Shown: in pieces, positions 35,771-48,576 of the stretch
Layout of the letters: every line of letters starts with the position of its first letter
How positions within the stretch are numbered: the first letter of the stretch is position 1
DNA from: Mya arenaria
Lineage: Eukaryota; Mollusca; Bivalvia; Myida; Myidae
DNA length: 64,000 bases
Assembly (NCBI RefSeq): GCF_026914265.1
Contig: NC_069136.1
Coordinates: 33,813,368-33,877,367 of the forward strand
Reading direction: 5' to 3'
The notes under the pieces: generated by a model
What the model was told of the DNA's origin: nothing
What the model saw: only the letters and a program-made list of their open reading frames with translations
Database searches by the model: none
Program-made: the position numbers and the translations under genes

Positions 35771-36097
35771 TTAAAGCTGCACTCTGACAGATTAAACGCT
35801 TTGAAAACTTTTTTATTTGTTGTCTTGGAACGAGCCAATATTTGCGAAAATGCGTGATCGCAGGTTTTTATATTAAAGTTCAAAATATGATGTCTTAAGC
35901 ATTTTTCTTAAACCTTTAGTAACGGTTTAAGCCATAAAACATTAATTTTCGAACGGAAATATGAAAATCTGCGATCAGATCATTTGTCAGCAATCTTTTA
36001 TCATTGGTTTGCAGATATTTACGCATAAATTTTCTCTTTCCAAAACAATACATAAAATAGTTGTAAAAACGGAGTATCTGTGAGAGTGCAGCTTTAA
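35771..36097. mobile_element. foldback MITE in HES unit C
   Basis: Same element and position as in units A and B. Confidence 0.85.
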
Positions 36098-36960
36098 GAT
36101 GAAATCGAATCCAATATACTTTGAGTTTAATCCGGCTAACTTACTCTCGACATCCGAAATTCCCTTTCCCACTCCCTCCCTTAAATGGGGTTGTGATTAA
36201 GTCACCAGACATCACACTAAATGATATCGCGTTCTTTATTACACCTCTCGAATTGAAGAGAGCAAAAACATATTCGCGGAGTAATTTTGATAATATATTT
36301 AAATTTGGCCTCGGCACCATGTCCCGTGCCTTAGATGTTTGTATAATTTGGCAACTTTTTCTCCTTAAATGAGTTCCAATACATAGGTGGCAATGAGCTG
36401 ATCTATCCCCCATCTCATGTCCATCTTTTCCTTCGTTACCTATCTCTCGTTTTCCAGTCCCACCCCGTTTCAAACACCGCTTTCTCCCAATATCGCTCCA
36501 TTTTAATTCTTACATATTCTGAGTGTACTATCTGACCCCACTTTCTTCCCACCACACTCCTTTAATCTCACTGCCATTCTTTTCATTACTCTATTCTTTT
36601 ACTTTAATATTCTCTGAAAACTTTTCGTTCTTGAATATCCTTTTTATTTCTCCAAATTCTCTTGTATGTTGATACTATTATCCTATGTACAAGGATTTAA
36701 TGCGAGATTTTTTGATATAGTAATTGGACATTGAATTATGTCGTGTCAAAATCTATAGAAATATTTTGGTCAGAATATTCATTGTATTACAGAAAATTAG
36801 CCTTTTAATGCAAACATGCCGTTAATATACGTTATAACGCGTAGAATAATAAACCTGAATATCATTAGTGTTGATAATCATTTTATGTAAGTTTACATGT
36901 TTGTTATCTTAATTATTATCTTTAATTATCTGTGAGCATGGTGTATTATTAATAACTGAA

Positions 36961-38090
36961 CATTGGACCTACAATGGGGACCTTATTAAAGTAGTCAATG
37001 ATTTCAATTACCTTGGAACTATATTCAATTACACAGGGAGCTCTTTACCAAGTTCACTTGATTGGTAAAGCTTTAAAGGCCATGAATGTTTAATTATTAC
37101 TATGAAGAAGAATAAGAAGAATAGTGTATTATGCAAACAAATCTGACAAGATCCATAGCATGGCAGAATTAACAACAAAGTATAATAATATACTGGTACA
37201 GCAAGATGTCATCTGGCATAGTAGCAATATAAGACTTACATACTTGAAGGAAGAATTTCAGGAGAGAGAGGAGAGACAACATGTATTCGATTCAAAACAT
37301 ATAGGTAAAAGCATGTCAGTCATATACTAAATGGCGTCTTATTTCAAAAGCCTTGAAAGTAAATAAGACAAGATTTTTTTAATTATGTAAATGTCAAGAG
37401 CATGACCTCGCTATAAAAACGGTATGTCAATTGTTTGACGCCTTTGGATTGTCTTTTTTAATTAACGCTTTTGGATTTTGGGTAAAATTGAAATAAAAAG
37501 AAATAGAGAATACACCTGAAATATTGAAAGAGATTTTTAAGGGTTAGGCCAAATATATGTAATGTCTGTATCTATTGTGAACTTGGAAGATATCCTCTTT
37601 ATATATATAGGGATATACGAATGATAGAATATCGGTTTAAATAAGTTAAAACTGATAATATAATCATATCTTAAATCTGTACATGAGCAAGCTTTGTCGG
37701 ATTGTAAAATCGGTAAAAAAAACTGGGTGTCAAATGTTAAGAAATTGATAGAAGATTATAGTTTCTCTTATATCTTTGATATTGTTGCTAATATTGACTA
37801 AGCTATCTGTATTCCAATGGAAAGTTCAGACTGGTAGGTATGCCAGAAAACGAACACCTAGAGAGGAACGATATTTTTTTATTTATCATACAAATTATAT
37901 AGTAGAAGTATTTCATTTTATTTATGTATGTCAATGTTATTCAGATTTAAGAAGGATATGTCTTAAACGTATTTACTGCATGCACCCTTCTGTGTACCAA
38001 TTTCTGCAACTATTGAAATTATATGACCAAAATACCTTAATTAAAATAACATTTTATATCAAAGAAGCTCTTGTCATTACAAATAGTTAA
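36961..38090 (+). mobile_element. dead LINE 3' tail in HES unit C
   Basis: Both the VVNDFNYLGTIF block and the GRYARKRTPREER block are present, with the same inactivating changes as unit A. It was inherited with the unit. Confidence 0.75.
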
Positions 38091-38863
38091 TTAAATGTTG
38101 AAAGATAAATGTTTATTTCAGCCTCTAATTATTGTTTCAGTTAGAATGTTGTTTCATAATTATATGAACACTTCCGTTTATTATAAAATAACTCAAAGTT
38201 ACCATTTACCATAACACGCTGTATATACACATTGACATGATATATGAAAACATTGATGCATATTGTACAAGTCTGAATAAAATATTTGTTCTGTTCTGTC
38301 ACGTATTTAATCTTGCATTTCACTGCTATTACCATTTTTTGCGTTTCTAGAGTAATCATTATGACTTTTAACTTAACTGCTCCTAGCCAAGGCATTTTAG
38401 CTCGACTGTTAGTATCGATAGGAATGTATTTTTGTTTATTATTTTTTTAATATCTGCTTTCTTTCTTCTTACACAATTTGATAGGCATCTGCAGTTTTTC
38501 TGAGTTTCTAAAGTTTTGGCGCATTGAATGATCATTGCTTTTGCTCCGCCAAATCTGTTCTTAAAAAGTCATGACTCATCAAGTAGATGAACTTCGGGTC
38601 AAATAATAACTTGCTCGTTTTAGAATAATTCATCAACCATTACTTAATTCAGTATTGGATGACCGACGAACGGACGTACGCATAGCGAACAAATATTTAT
38701 ATATAGTAGATGGAAGGAAGTTTTGGATTGTTCTTATTCAGTTCCAATCATTAAAAACGGTACTTGCTAATTAATTACACTAATTAAAGAGTTTAAATTA
38801 ATTTGAAGCACATTTCTCACTTTACAACGACAATAAATTAAAGTTGTCCACCTCATTACTCAA

Positions 38864-38948
38864 CACACGTGTCTATTAAGGATGTCCACGTGAAGTGATA
38901 ATTGCAATCTCGTATCAAATGACACAAGTTACACTATCTATATATACC
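38864..38948 (+). promoter_or_regulatory. HES copy D promoter: two E-boxes, N-box, TATA
   Basis: CACGTG at 38866-38871 and 38887-38892, CACAAG at 38923-38928 and TATATATA at 38939-38946. Confidence 0.65.
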
Positions 38949-39050
38949 CGGATCTTTTTCAAACCATCAAACATAAGCTGTTTGCATCAATATTAAAAAC
39001 TACAAGGAGTTGACCCTTAAAATCTTTCATTTTACACAATTTTCAATAAA

Positions 39051-40452
39051 ATGGCTGATATGCGAAATTCCCCACGAGAGGTTGCTTCGTATCTGCGAAA
39101 GGTTGGTGTTTAACCTATTCATTAAGTCATCGTATTTCTTCATTATCTTTATTCACTTAGGTATCATCTTGAAGATGGTTTCATAATATATGCTTACGTT
39201 TCGTTTAAGTGAATCCAAACAAGATAACGATATAATATAACTTTTAAAAGTAATTTAAATAAATATACTTCAGTTTTAATAAGATACCCATTTTGTGTCG
39301 CTTGCAGGTACGCAAGCCCCTAGTTGAGCGTCAACGCCGTGAGAGGATGAACGCGAGTATTGACCGTCTCAAGCTCCTGATCGCGGACACCATCCGGGAA
39401 CAGGTATGCCCCGACATGACACATTTTTATTTATTTATTAGAAATGCACATGATTTTATGAAATATAAGTGTAACTTTTAATATTTCAAACATTTAAAGA
39501 TAAAATTAAACTAGACATTTCTGAACATTAATTTGACATCCTGATTGACAAAATATCGTTTTAGATATTGAAATTGAAATTAATAAATGCTTAGTTTTCA
39601 TCACATTTTACTATAGTCTGTTTAAAATAAGATGTCCTATATAATAATACAACATGAAAAATCATTTACATTTCTATAGAAACATAGATGTTAGGTTAGG
39701 ATTTTTGTGGTTTTAATTATTTTAAGTTTGCATCAGTAATAATAATGTCACATTATGTATGCTATCTTCAGGTGTCACCAATGATGCGTGTTGATAAGGC
39801 GGACGTCCTTGAACTCACTGTGTTCTACCTGACGCGGCTCCAGCAGCAGCAGCGCTCCGGTCGCGTCGCCACCGAAGCCACTGACACTGTCTCCTATGCA
39901 AAATCCTATCAGACCGGCTCCCGAAAGTGCGCACGGGAGGCAGTCAACTACATAGCTTCGAGCAGTCGTTGTGTTCCGGAAGTGGGGACAGGCGTGAGTG
40001 GACATTTGAGGAGCGTCTATATGCGGAAGCAGAATAGCCGCCAGGATGGTGATGGGAGTCTTCACGATGTTGATAATCGGATTCCACAGATCGATAATAT
40101 TGTGCCTTATACCTATACTCATCAAGGCCAGAACCAGCATGACAATTTTATGTCAACGCCGATACGATCGGACGAACGGCTGAATGGACTGACAGGTCGA
40201 AAAGCAACTCCTTCTATGAACACTCCAGAATGTTCACCGATCTTGCAGAAGATGACAAGTCACGGTGACATCAACATTCATAATTCCAGGACAGCCGCTT
40301 TGAGTTTCCAGAGTAGTGATTCAGGATTTGCAAGTCTTGACATGTCTACCTTTGGTCAATCGTTAGAGTCAGAATGCGGTAATTTATTTGATCAAAGTGA
40401 GGAGGCTGTAGTTGGTCAATTGTCCAAAGACAATGTATGGCGCCCGTGGTAG
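39051..40452 (+). CDS. HES-family bHLH-Orange repressor, copy D (mosaic)
   Basis: Exons 39051-39101, 39308-39403 and 39772-40452 encode 275 aa with all HES motifs. Exon 1 (MADMRNS) and most of intron 1 (CATTAAGTCATCG, AAAAGTAATTT) match the A/E type. From about 39260 onward (AAATAAATATAC, the GTCGCTTGCAG acceptor, SPMMR, DINIHN) it matches the B/C type. This is the signature of gene conversion or unequal crossing-over inside intron 1. It is predicted to be functional. Confidence 0.95.
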
Positions 40453-41043
40453 AATGTTGCTTTGTGTATAGTTACATGCAATCTGTTACTGGATTTTGTT
40501 ATTGTTTTGTTTAAGTAGTAAAAATGAAGTATGAAAAGGGTGCATGGCTGTTACATTATATGCATTAATTGATAGGTTTATGATTATGATTTGCAGATAT
40601 TAAAAATAAACGAAACATACCAACTTGTTTTTTTCTAGTATGATGACCTCCATAGCATATTATTCATATAACTTGAGAGAAGGCGTGTCAAATATAGTTT
40701 CTACGTTTTAACTGTGTGTCAGAATCTGGGGCGTATCCAAGAGCATCTTAGTGGGTAATTTCACCGAAGAAGAAATCCTCTTGACAAAGATCATTTCATG
40801 TCCCCCCTATTAGTTTCATAAATTGTATCAATATTTAAAAACGTTTTGGGGTGTTTTTTAATTCAATTAAAAAAATTGCACTTTTTAAATTAACTTAATT
40901 TTTTCTTATTTAATAATTAATACCGCGTTCCAAAACAGTGTTTCGACCTCATAGCAGTCCCTATCAGTATTTAGGTAAACCGATGACTAGCATGCTATTT
41001 AAAGCACATATGATAGTTACTTCCATGTATAATTGCATGTTAC

Positions 41044-41370
41044 TTAAAGCTGCACTCTGACAGATTAAACGCTTTGAAAACTTTTTTATTTGTTGTCTTG
41101 GAACGAGCCAATATTTGCGAAAATGCGTGATCGCAGGTTTTTATATTAAAGTTCAAAAAATGATGTCTTAAGCATTTTTCTTAAACCTTTAGTAACGGTT
41201 TAAGCCATAAAACATTAATTTTCGAACGGAAATATGAAAATCTGCGATCAGATCATTTGTCAGCAATCTTTTATCATTGGTTTGCAGATATTTACGCATA
41301 AATTTTCTCTTTCCAAAACAATACATAAAATAGTTGTAAAAACGGAGTATCTGTGAGAGTGCAGCTTTAA
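41044..41370. mobile_element. foldback MITE in HES unit D
   Basis: Same element and position as in units A-C. Confidence 0.85.
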
Positions 41371-42234
41371 GATGAAATCGAATCCAATATACTTTGAGTT
41401 TAATCCGGCTAACTTACTCTCGACATCCGAAATTCCCTTTCCCACTCCCTCCCTTAAATGGGGTTGTGATTAAGTCACCAGACATCACACTAAATGATAT
41501 CGCGTTCTTTATTACACCTCTCGAATTGAAGAGAGCAAAAACATATTCGCGGAGTAATTTTGATAATATATTTAAATTTGGCCTCGGCACCATGTCCCGT
41601 GCCTTAGATGTTTGTATAATTTGGCAACTTTTTCTCCTTGAATGAGTTCCAATACATAGGTGGCAATGGGCTGATCTATCCCCCATCTCATGTCCATCTT
41701 TTCCTTCGTTACCTATCTCTCGTTTTCCAGTCCCACCCCGTTTCAAACACCGCTTTCTCCCAATATCGCTCCATTTTAACTCTTACATATTCTGAGTGTA
41801 CTATCTGACCCCACTTTCTTCCCACCACACTCCTTTAATCTCACTGCCATTCTTTTCATTACTCTATTCTTTTACTTTAATATTCTCTGAAAACTTTTCG
41901 TTCTTGAATATCCTTTTTATTTCTCCAAATTCTCTTGTATGTTGATACTATTATCCTATGTACAAGGATTTAATGCGAGATTTTTTGATATAGTAATTGG
42001 ACATTGAATTATGTCGTGTCAAAATCTATAGAAATATTTTGGTCAGAATATTCATTGTATTACAGAAAATTAGCCTTTTAATGCAAACATGCCGTTAATA
42101 TACGTTATAACGCGTAGAATAATAAACCTGAATATCATTAGTGTTGATAATCATTTTATGTAAGTTTACATGTTTGTTATCTTAATTATTATCTTTAATT
42201 ATCTGTGAGCATGGTGTATTATTAATAACTGAAC

Positions 42235-43363
42235 ATTGGACCTACAATGGGGACCTTATTAAAGTAGTCAATGATTTCAATTACCTTGGAACTATATTCA
42301 ATTACACAGGGAGCTCTTTACCAAGTTCACTTGATTGGTAAAGCTTTAAAGGCCATGAATGTTTAATTATTACTATGAAGAAGAATAAGAAGAATAGTGT
42401 ATTATGCAAACAAATCTGACAAGATCCATAGCATGGCAGAATTAACAACAAAGTATAATAATATACTGGTACAGCAAGATGTCATCTGGCATAGTAGCAA
42501 TATAAGACTTACATACTTGAAGGAAGAATTTCAGGAGAGAGAGGAGAGACAACATGTATTCGATTCAAAACATATAGGTAAAAGCATGTCAGTCATATAC
42601 TAAATGGCGTCTTATTTCAAAAGCCTTGAAAGTAAATAAGACAAGATTTTTTTAATTATGTAAATGTCAAGAGCATGACCTCGCTATAAAAACGGTATGT
42701 CAATTGTTTGACGCCTTTGGATTGTCTTTTTTAATTAACGCTTTTGGATTTTGGGTAAAATTGAAATAAAAAGAAATAGAGAATACACCTAAAATATTGA
42801 AAGAGATTTTTAAGGGTTAGGCCAAATATATGTAATGTCTGTATCTATTGTGAACTTGGAAGATATCCTCTTTATATATATAGGGATATACGAATGATAG
42901 AATATCGGTTTAAATAAGTTAAAACTGATAATATAATCATATCTTAAATCTGTACATGAGCAAGCTTTGTCGGATTGTAAAATCGGTAAAAAAAACTGGG
43001 TGTCAAATGTTAAGAAATTGATAGAAGATTATAGTTTCTCTTATATCTTTGATATTGTTGCTAATATTGACTAAGCTATCTGTATTCCAATGGAAAGTTC
43101 AGACTGGTAGGTATGCCAGAAAACGAACACCTAGAGAGGAACGATATTTTTTTATTTATCATACAAATTATATAGTAGAAGTATTTCATTTTATTTATGT
43201 ATGTCAATGTTATTCAGATTTAAGAAGGATATGTCTTAAACGTATTTACTGCATGCACCCTTCTGTGTACCAATTTCTGCAACTATTGAAATTATATGAC
43301 CAAAATACCTTAATTAAAATAACATTTTATATCAAAGAAGCTCTTGTCATTACAAATAGTTAA
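42235..43363 (+). mobile_element. dead LINE 3' tail in HES unit D
   Basis: Same blocks and same lesions as in the preceding units. Confidence 0.75.
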
Positions 43364-44136
43364 TTAAATGTTGAAAGATAAATGTTTATTTCAGCCTCTA
43401 ATTATTGTTTCAGTTAGAATGTTGTTTCATAATTATATGAACACTTCCGTTTATTATAAAATAACTCAAAGTTACCATTTACCATAACACGCTGTATATA
43501 CACATTGACATGATATATGAAAACATTGATGCATATTGTACAAGTCTGAATAAAATATTTGTTCTGTTCTGTCACGTATTTAATCTTGCATTTCACTGCT
43601 ATTACCATTTTTTGCGTTTCTAGAGTAATCATTATGACTTTTAACTTAACTGCTCCTAGCCAAGGCATTTTAGCTCGACTGTTAGTATCGATAGGAATGT
43701 ATTTTTGTTTATTATTTTTTTAATATCTGCTTTCTTTCTTCTTACACAATTTGATAGGCATCTGCAGTTTTTCTGAGTTTCTAAAGTTTTGGCGCATTGA
43801 ATGATCATTGCTTTTGCTCCGCCAAATCTGTTCTTAAAAAGTCATGACTCATCAAGTAGATGAACTTCGGGTCAAATAATAACTTGCTCGTTTTAGAATA
43901 ATTCATCAACCATTACTTAATTCAGTATTGGATGACCGACGAACGGACGTACGCATAGCGAACAAATATTTATATATAGTAGATGGAAGGAAGTTTTGGA
44001 TTGTTCTTATTCAGTTCCAATCATTAAAAACGGTACTTGCTAATTAATTACACTAATTAAAGAGTTTAAATTAATTTGAAGCACATTTCTCACTTTACAA
44101 CGACAATAAATTAAAGTTGTCCACCTCATTACTCAA

Positions 44137-44221
44137 CACACGTGTCTATTAAGGATGTCCACGTGAAGTGATAATTGCAATCTCGTATCAAATGACACAA
44201 GTTACACTATCTATATATACC
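44137..44221 (+). promoter_or_regulatory. HES copy E promoter: two E-boxes, N-box, TATA
   Basis: CACGTG at 44139-44144 and 44160-44165, CACAAG at 44196-44201 and TATATATA at 44212-44219. Confidence 0.65.
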
Positions 44222-44323
44222 CGGATCTTTTTCAAACCATCAAACATAAGCTGTTTGCATCAATATTAAAAACTACAAGGAGTTGACCCTTAAAATCTTT
44301 CATTTTACACAATTTTCAATAAA

Positions 44324-45725
44324 ATGGCTGATATGCGAAATTCCCCACGAGAGGTTGCTTCGTATCTGCGAAAGGTTGGTGTTTAACCTATTCATTAAGT
44401 CATCGTATTTCTTCATTATCTTTATTCACTTAGGTATCATCTTGAAGATGGTTTCATAATATATGCTTACGTTTCGTTTAAGTGAATCCAAACAAGATAA
44501 CGATATAATATAACTTTTAAAAGTAATTTAAATGAATATACTTCAGTTTTAATAAGTAACCCACTTTGTGTCTCTTGCAGGTACGCAAGCCCCTAGTTGA
44601 GCGTCAACGCCGTGAGAGGATGAACGCGAGTATTGACCGTCTCAAGCTCCTGATCGTGGACACCATCCGGGAACAGGTATGCTCCGACATGACACATTTT
44701 TTTTTTTATTAGAAATGCACATGATTTTATGAAATATAAGTGTAACTTTTAATATTTCAAACATTTAAAGATAAAATTAAACTAGACATTTCTGAACATT
44801 AATTTGACATCCTGATTGACAAAATATCGTTTTAGATATTGAAATTGAAATTAATAAATGCTTAGTTTTCATCACATTTTACTATAGTCTGTTTAAAATA
44901 AGATGTCCTATATAATAATACAACATGAAAACAATCATTTACATTTCTATAGAAACATAGATGTTAGGTTAGGATTTTTGTGGTTTTAATTATTTTAAGT
45001 TTGCATCAGTAATAATAATGTCACATTATGTATGCTATCTTCAGGTGTCACCAATGACGCGTGTTGATAAGGCGGACGTCCTTGAACTCACTGTGTTCTA
45101 CCTGACGCGGCTCCAGCAGCAGCAGCGCTCCGGTCGCGTCGCCACCGAAGCCACTGACACTGTCTCCTATGCAAAATCCTATCAGACCGGCTCCCGAAAG
45201 TGCGCACGGGAGGCAGTCAACTACATAGCTTCGAGCAGTCGTTGTGTTCCGGAAGTGGGGACAAGCGTGAGTGGACATTTGAGGAGCGTCTATATGCGGA
45301 AGCAGAATAGCCGCCAGGATGGTGATGGGAGTCTTCACGATGTTGATAATCGGATTCCACAGATCGATAATATTGTGCCTTATACCTATACTCATCAAGG
45401 CCAGAACCAGCATGACAATTTTATGTCAACGCCGATACGATCGGACGAACGGCTGAATGGACTGACAGGTCGAAAAGCAACTCCTTCTATGAACACTCCA
45501 GAATGTTCACCGATCTTGCAGAAGATGACAAGTCACGGTGACGTCAACATTCATAATTCCAGGACAGCCGCTTTGAGTTTCCAGAGTAGTGATTCAGGAT
45601 TTGCAAGTCTTGACATGTCTACCTTTGGTCAATCGTTAGAGTCAGAATGCGGTAATTCATTTGATCAAAGTGAGGAGGCTGTAGTTGGTCAATTGTCCAA
45701 AGACAATGTATGGCGCCCGTGGTAG
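44324..45725 (+). CDS. HES-family bHLH-Orange repressor, copy E
   Basis: Exons 44324-44374, 44581-44676 and 45045-45725 encode 275 aa. It is A-type through exon 1, intron 1 and exon 3 start (MADMRNS, GTCTCTTGCAG acceptor, SPMTR). Private changes are GTG for GCG in exon 2 (Ala to Val in helix 1, LLIVDT), VGTSVSG instead of VGTGVSG in the Orange region (shared with F), and a Leu to Ser near the C-terminus (GNSFDQ). WRPW is intact. The Val lies on helix 1, so a mild effect on dimerisation is possible but unproven. Confidence 0.94.
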
Positions 45726-46316
45726 AATGTTGCTTTGTGTATAGTTACATGCAATCTGTTACTGGATTTTGTTATTGTTTTGTTTAAGTAGTAAAAATGA
45801 AGTATGAAAACGTTGCATGGCTGTTACATTATATGCATTAATTGATAGGTTTATGATTATGATTTGCAGATATTAAAAATAAACGAAACATACCAACTTG
45901 TTTTTTTCTAGTATGATGACCTCCATAGCATATTATTCATATAACTTGAGAGAAGGCGTGTCAAATATAGTTTCTACGTTTTAACTGTGTGTCAGAATCT
46001 GGGGCGTATCCAAGAGCATCTTAGTGGGTAATTTCACCGAAGAAGAAATCCTCTTGACAAAGATCATTTCATGTCCCCCCTATTAGTTTCATAAATTGTA
46101 TCAATATTTAAAAACGTTTTGGGGTGTTTTTTAATTCAATTAAAAAAATTGCACTTTTTAAATTAACTTAATTTTTTCTTATTTAATAATTAATACCGCG
46201 TTCCAAAACAGTGTTTCGACCTCATAGCAGTCCCTATCAGTATTTAGGTAAACCGATGACTAGCATGCTATTTAAAGCACATATGATAGTTACTTCCATG
46301 TATAATTGCATGTTAC

Positions 46317-46643
46317 TTAAAGCTGCACTCTGACAGATTAAACGCTTTGAAAACTTTTTTATTTGTTGTCTTGGAACGAGCCAATATTTGCGAAAATGCG
46401 TGATCGCAGGTTTTTATATTAAAGTTCAAAAAATGATGTCTTAAGCATTTTTCTTAAACCTTTAGTAACGGTTTAAGCCATAAAACATTAATTTTCGAAC
46501 GGAAATATGAAAATCTGCGATCAGATCATTTGTCAGCAATCTTTTATCATTGGTTTGCAGATATTTACGCATAAATTTTCTCTTTCCAAAACAATACATA
46601 AAATAGTTGTAAAAACGGAGTATCTGTGAGAGTGCAGCTTTAA
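46317..46643. mobile_element. foldback MITE in HES unit E
   Basis: Same element and position as in units A-D. Confidence 0.85.
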
Positions 46644-48576
46644 GATGAAATCGAATCCAATATACTTTGAGTTTAATCCGGCTAACTTACTCTCGACATC
46701 CGAAATTCCCTTTCCCACTCCCTCCCTTAAATGGGGTTGTGATTAAGTCACCAGACATCACACTAAATGATATCGCGTTCTTTATTACACCTCTCGAATT
46801 GAAGAGAGCAAAAACATATTCGCGGAGTAATTTTGATAATATATTTAAATTTGGCCTCGGCACCATGTCCCGTGCCTTAGATGTTTGTATAATTTGGCAA
46901 CTTTTTCTCCTTGAATGAGTTCCAATACATAGGTGGCAATGGGCTGATCTATCCCCCATCTCATGTCCATCTTTTCCTTCGTTACCTATCTCTCGTTTTC
47001 CAGTCCCACCCCGTTTCAAACACCGCTTTCTCCCAATATCGCTCCATTTTAACTCTTACATATTCTGAGTGTACTATCTGACCCCACTTTCTTCCCACCA
47101 CACTCCTTTAATCTCACTGCCATTCTTTTCATTACTCTATTCTTTTACTTTAATATTCTCTGAAAACTTTTCGTTCTTGAATATCCTTTTTATTTCTCCA
47201 AATTCTCTTGTATGTTGATACTATTATCCTATGTACAAGGATTTAATGCGAGATTTTTTGATATAGTAATTGGACATTGAATTATGTCGTGTCAAAATCT
47301 ATAGAAATATTTTGGTCAGAATATTCATTGTATTACAGAAAATTAGCCTTTTAATGCAAACATGCCTTTAATATACGTTATAACGCGTAGAGTAATACAG
47401 TCATCTTAATAACATAAGTGTTGATAATCATTTTATGTAAGTTTACATATTTGTTATCTTAACTATTATCTTTAATTATCTGTGAGCATGGTGTATTATT
47501 TATCACTGAACATTGGACCTACAATGGGGACCTCATTAAAGTAGTCAATGATTTCAATTACCTTGGAACTTTATTCAATTACACAGGGAGCTCTTTACCA
47601 AGTTCACTTGATTGGTAAAGCTTTAAAGCCATGAATGTTTAATTATTATTATGAAGGAGAAGAAGAAGAAGAATACTGGATTATGAAAACAAATCTGACA
47701 TGATTCATAGCATGGCAGAATTAACAAGAAAATATAATTATATACTGGTACAGCAACTGGTGTCATCTGGCATAGTAGCAATATAAGACTTATAGACTGA
47801 GAGGAAGAATTCCAGGAGAGAGAGGAGAGACAACATGTACTCGATTCAAAACATATAGGTAAAAGCATGTCAGTCATATACTAAATGGTATCTTATTTCA
47901 AAAGCCTTCAAAGTAAATAAGACAAGATTTTTTTAAGTCTGTAAATGTCAAGAGCATGACCTCGCTATAAAAAACGGAATGTCAATTGTTTGACGCCTTT
48001 GGTTTGTCCTTTTTAAATAACTCTTTAGGATTTTGGGTAAAATTTAAATAAAAAGAAATAGAGAATACACCTACAATATTGCAAGAGGTTTTTAAGGGTT
48101 AGGCCAAATATGTGTTATGTCTGTATCTATGGTGAACTTGGAAGATATCCTCTTTATATACATAGGGATATACGAATTATAGAATATCGGTTTATAGAAG
48201 TTAAAACTGATAATATAATCTTATCTTAAATCTGTACATGAGCAAGCTTTGTCGGATTGTAAAAGCGGTAAAATAAACTGGGTGTCAAATGTTAAGAAAT
48301 TGACAGAAGATTATAGTTTCTCTTATATATTTGATATTGTTGCTAATATTGACTAAGCTATCTGTATTCCAATGGAAAGTTCAGACTGGTAGGTATGCCA
48401 GAAAACGAACACCTAGAGGGGAACGATATTTTCTTATTTATCATACAAATGATATAGTAGAAGTATTTCATTTTATCTATGTATGTCAATGTTATTCAGA
48501 TTTAAGAAGGATATGTCTTAAACGTATTTACTGCATGCACCCTTCTGTGATCAAATTTCTGCAACTATTGAAATTA

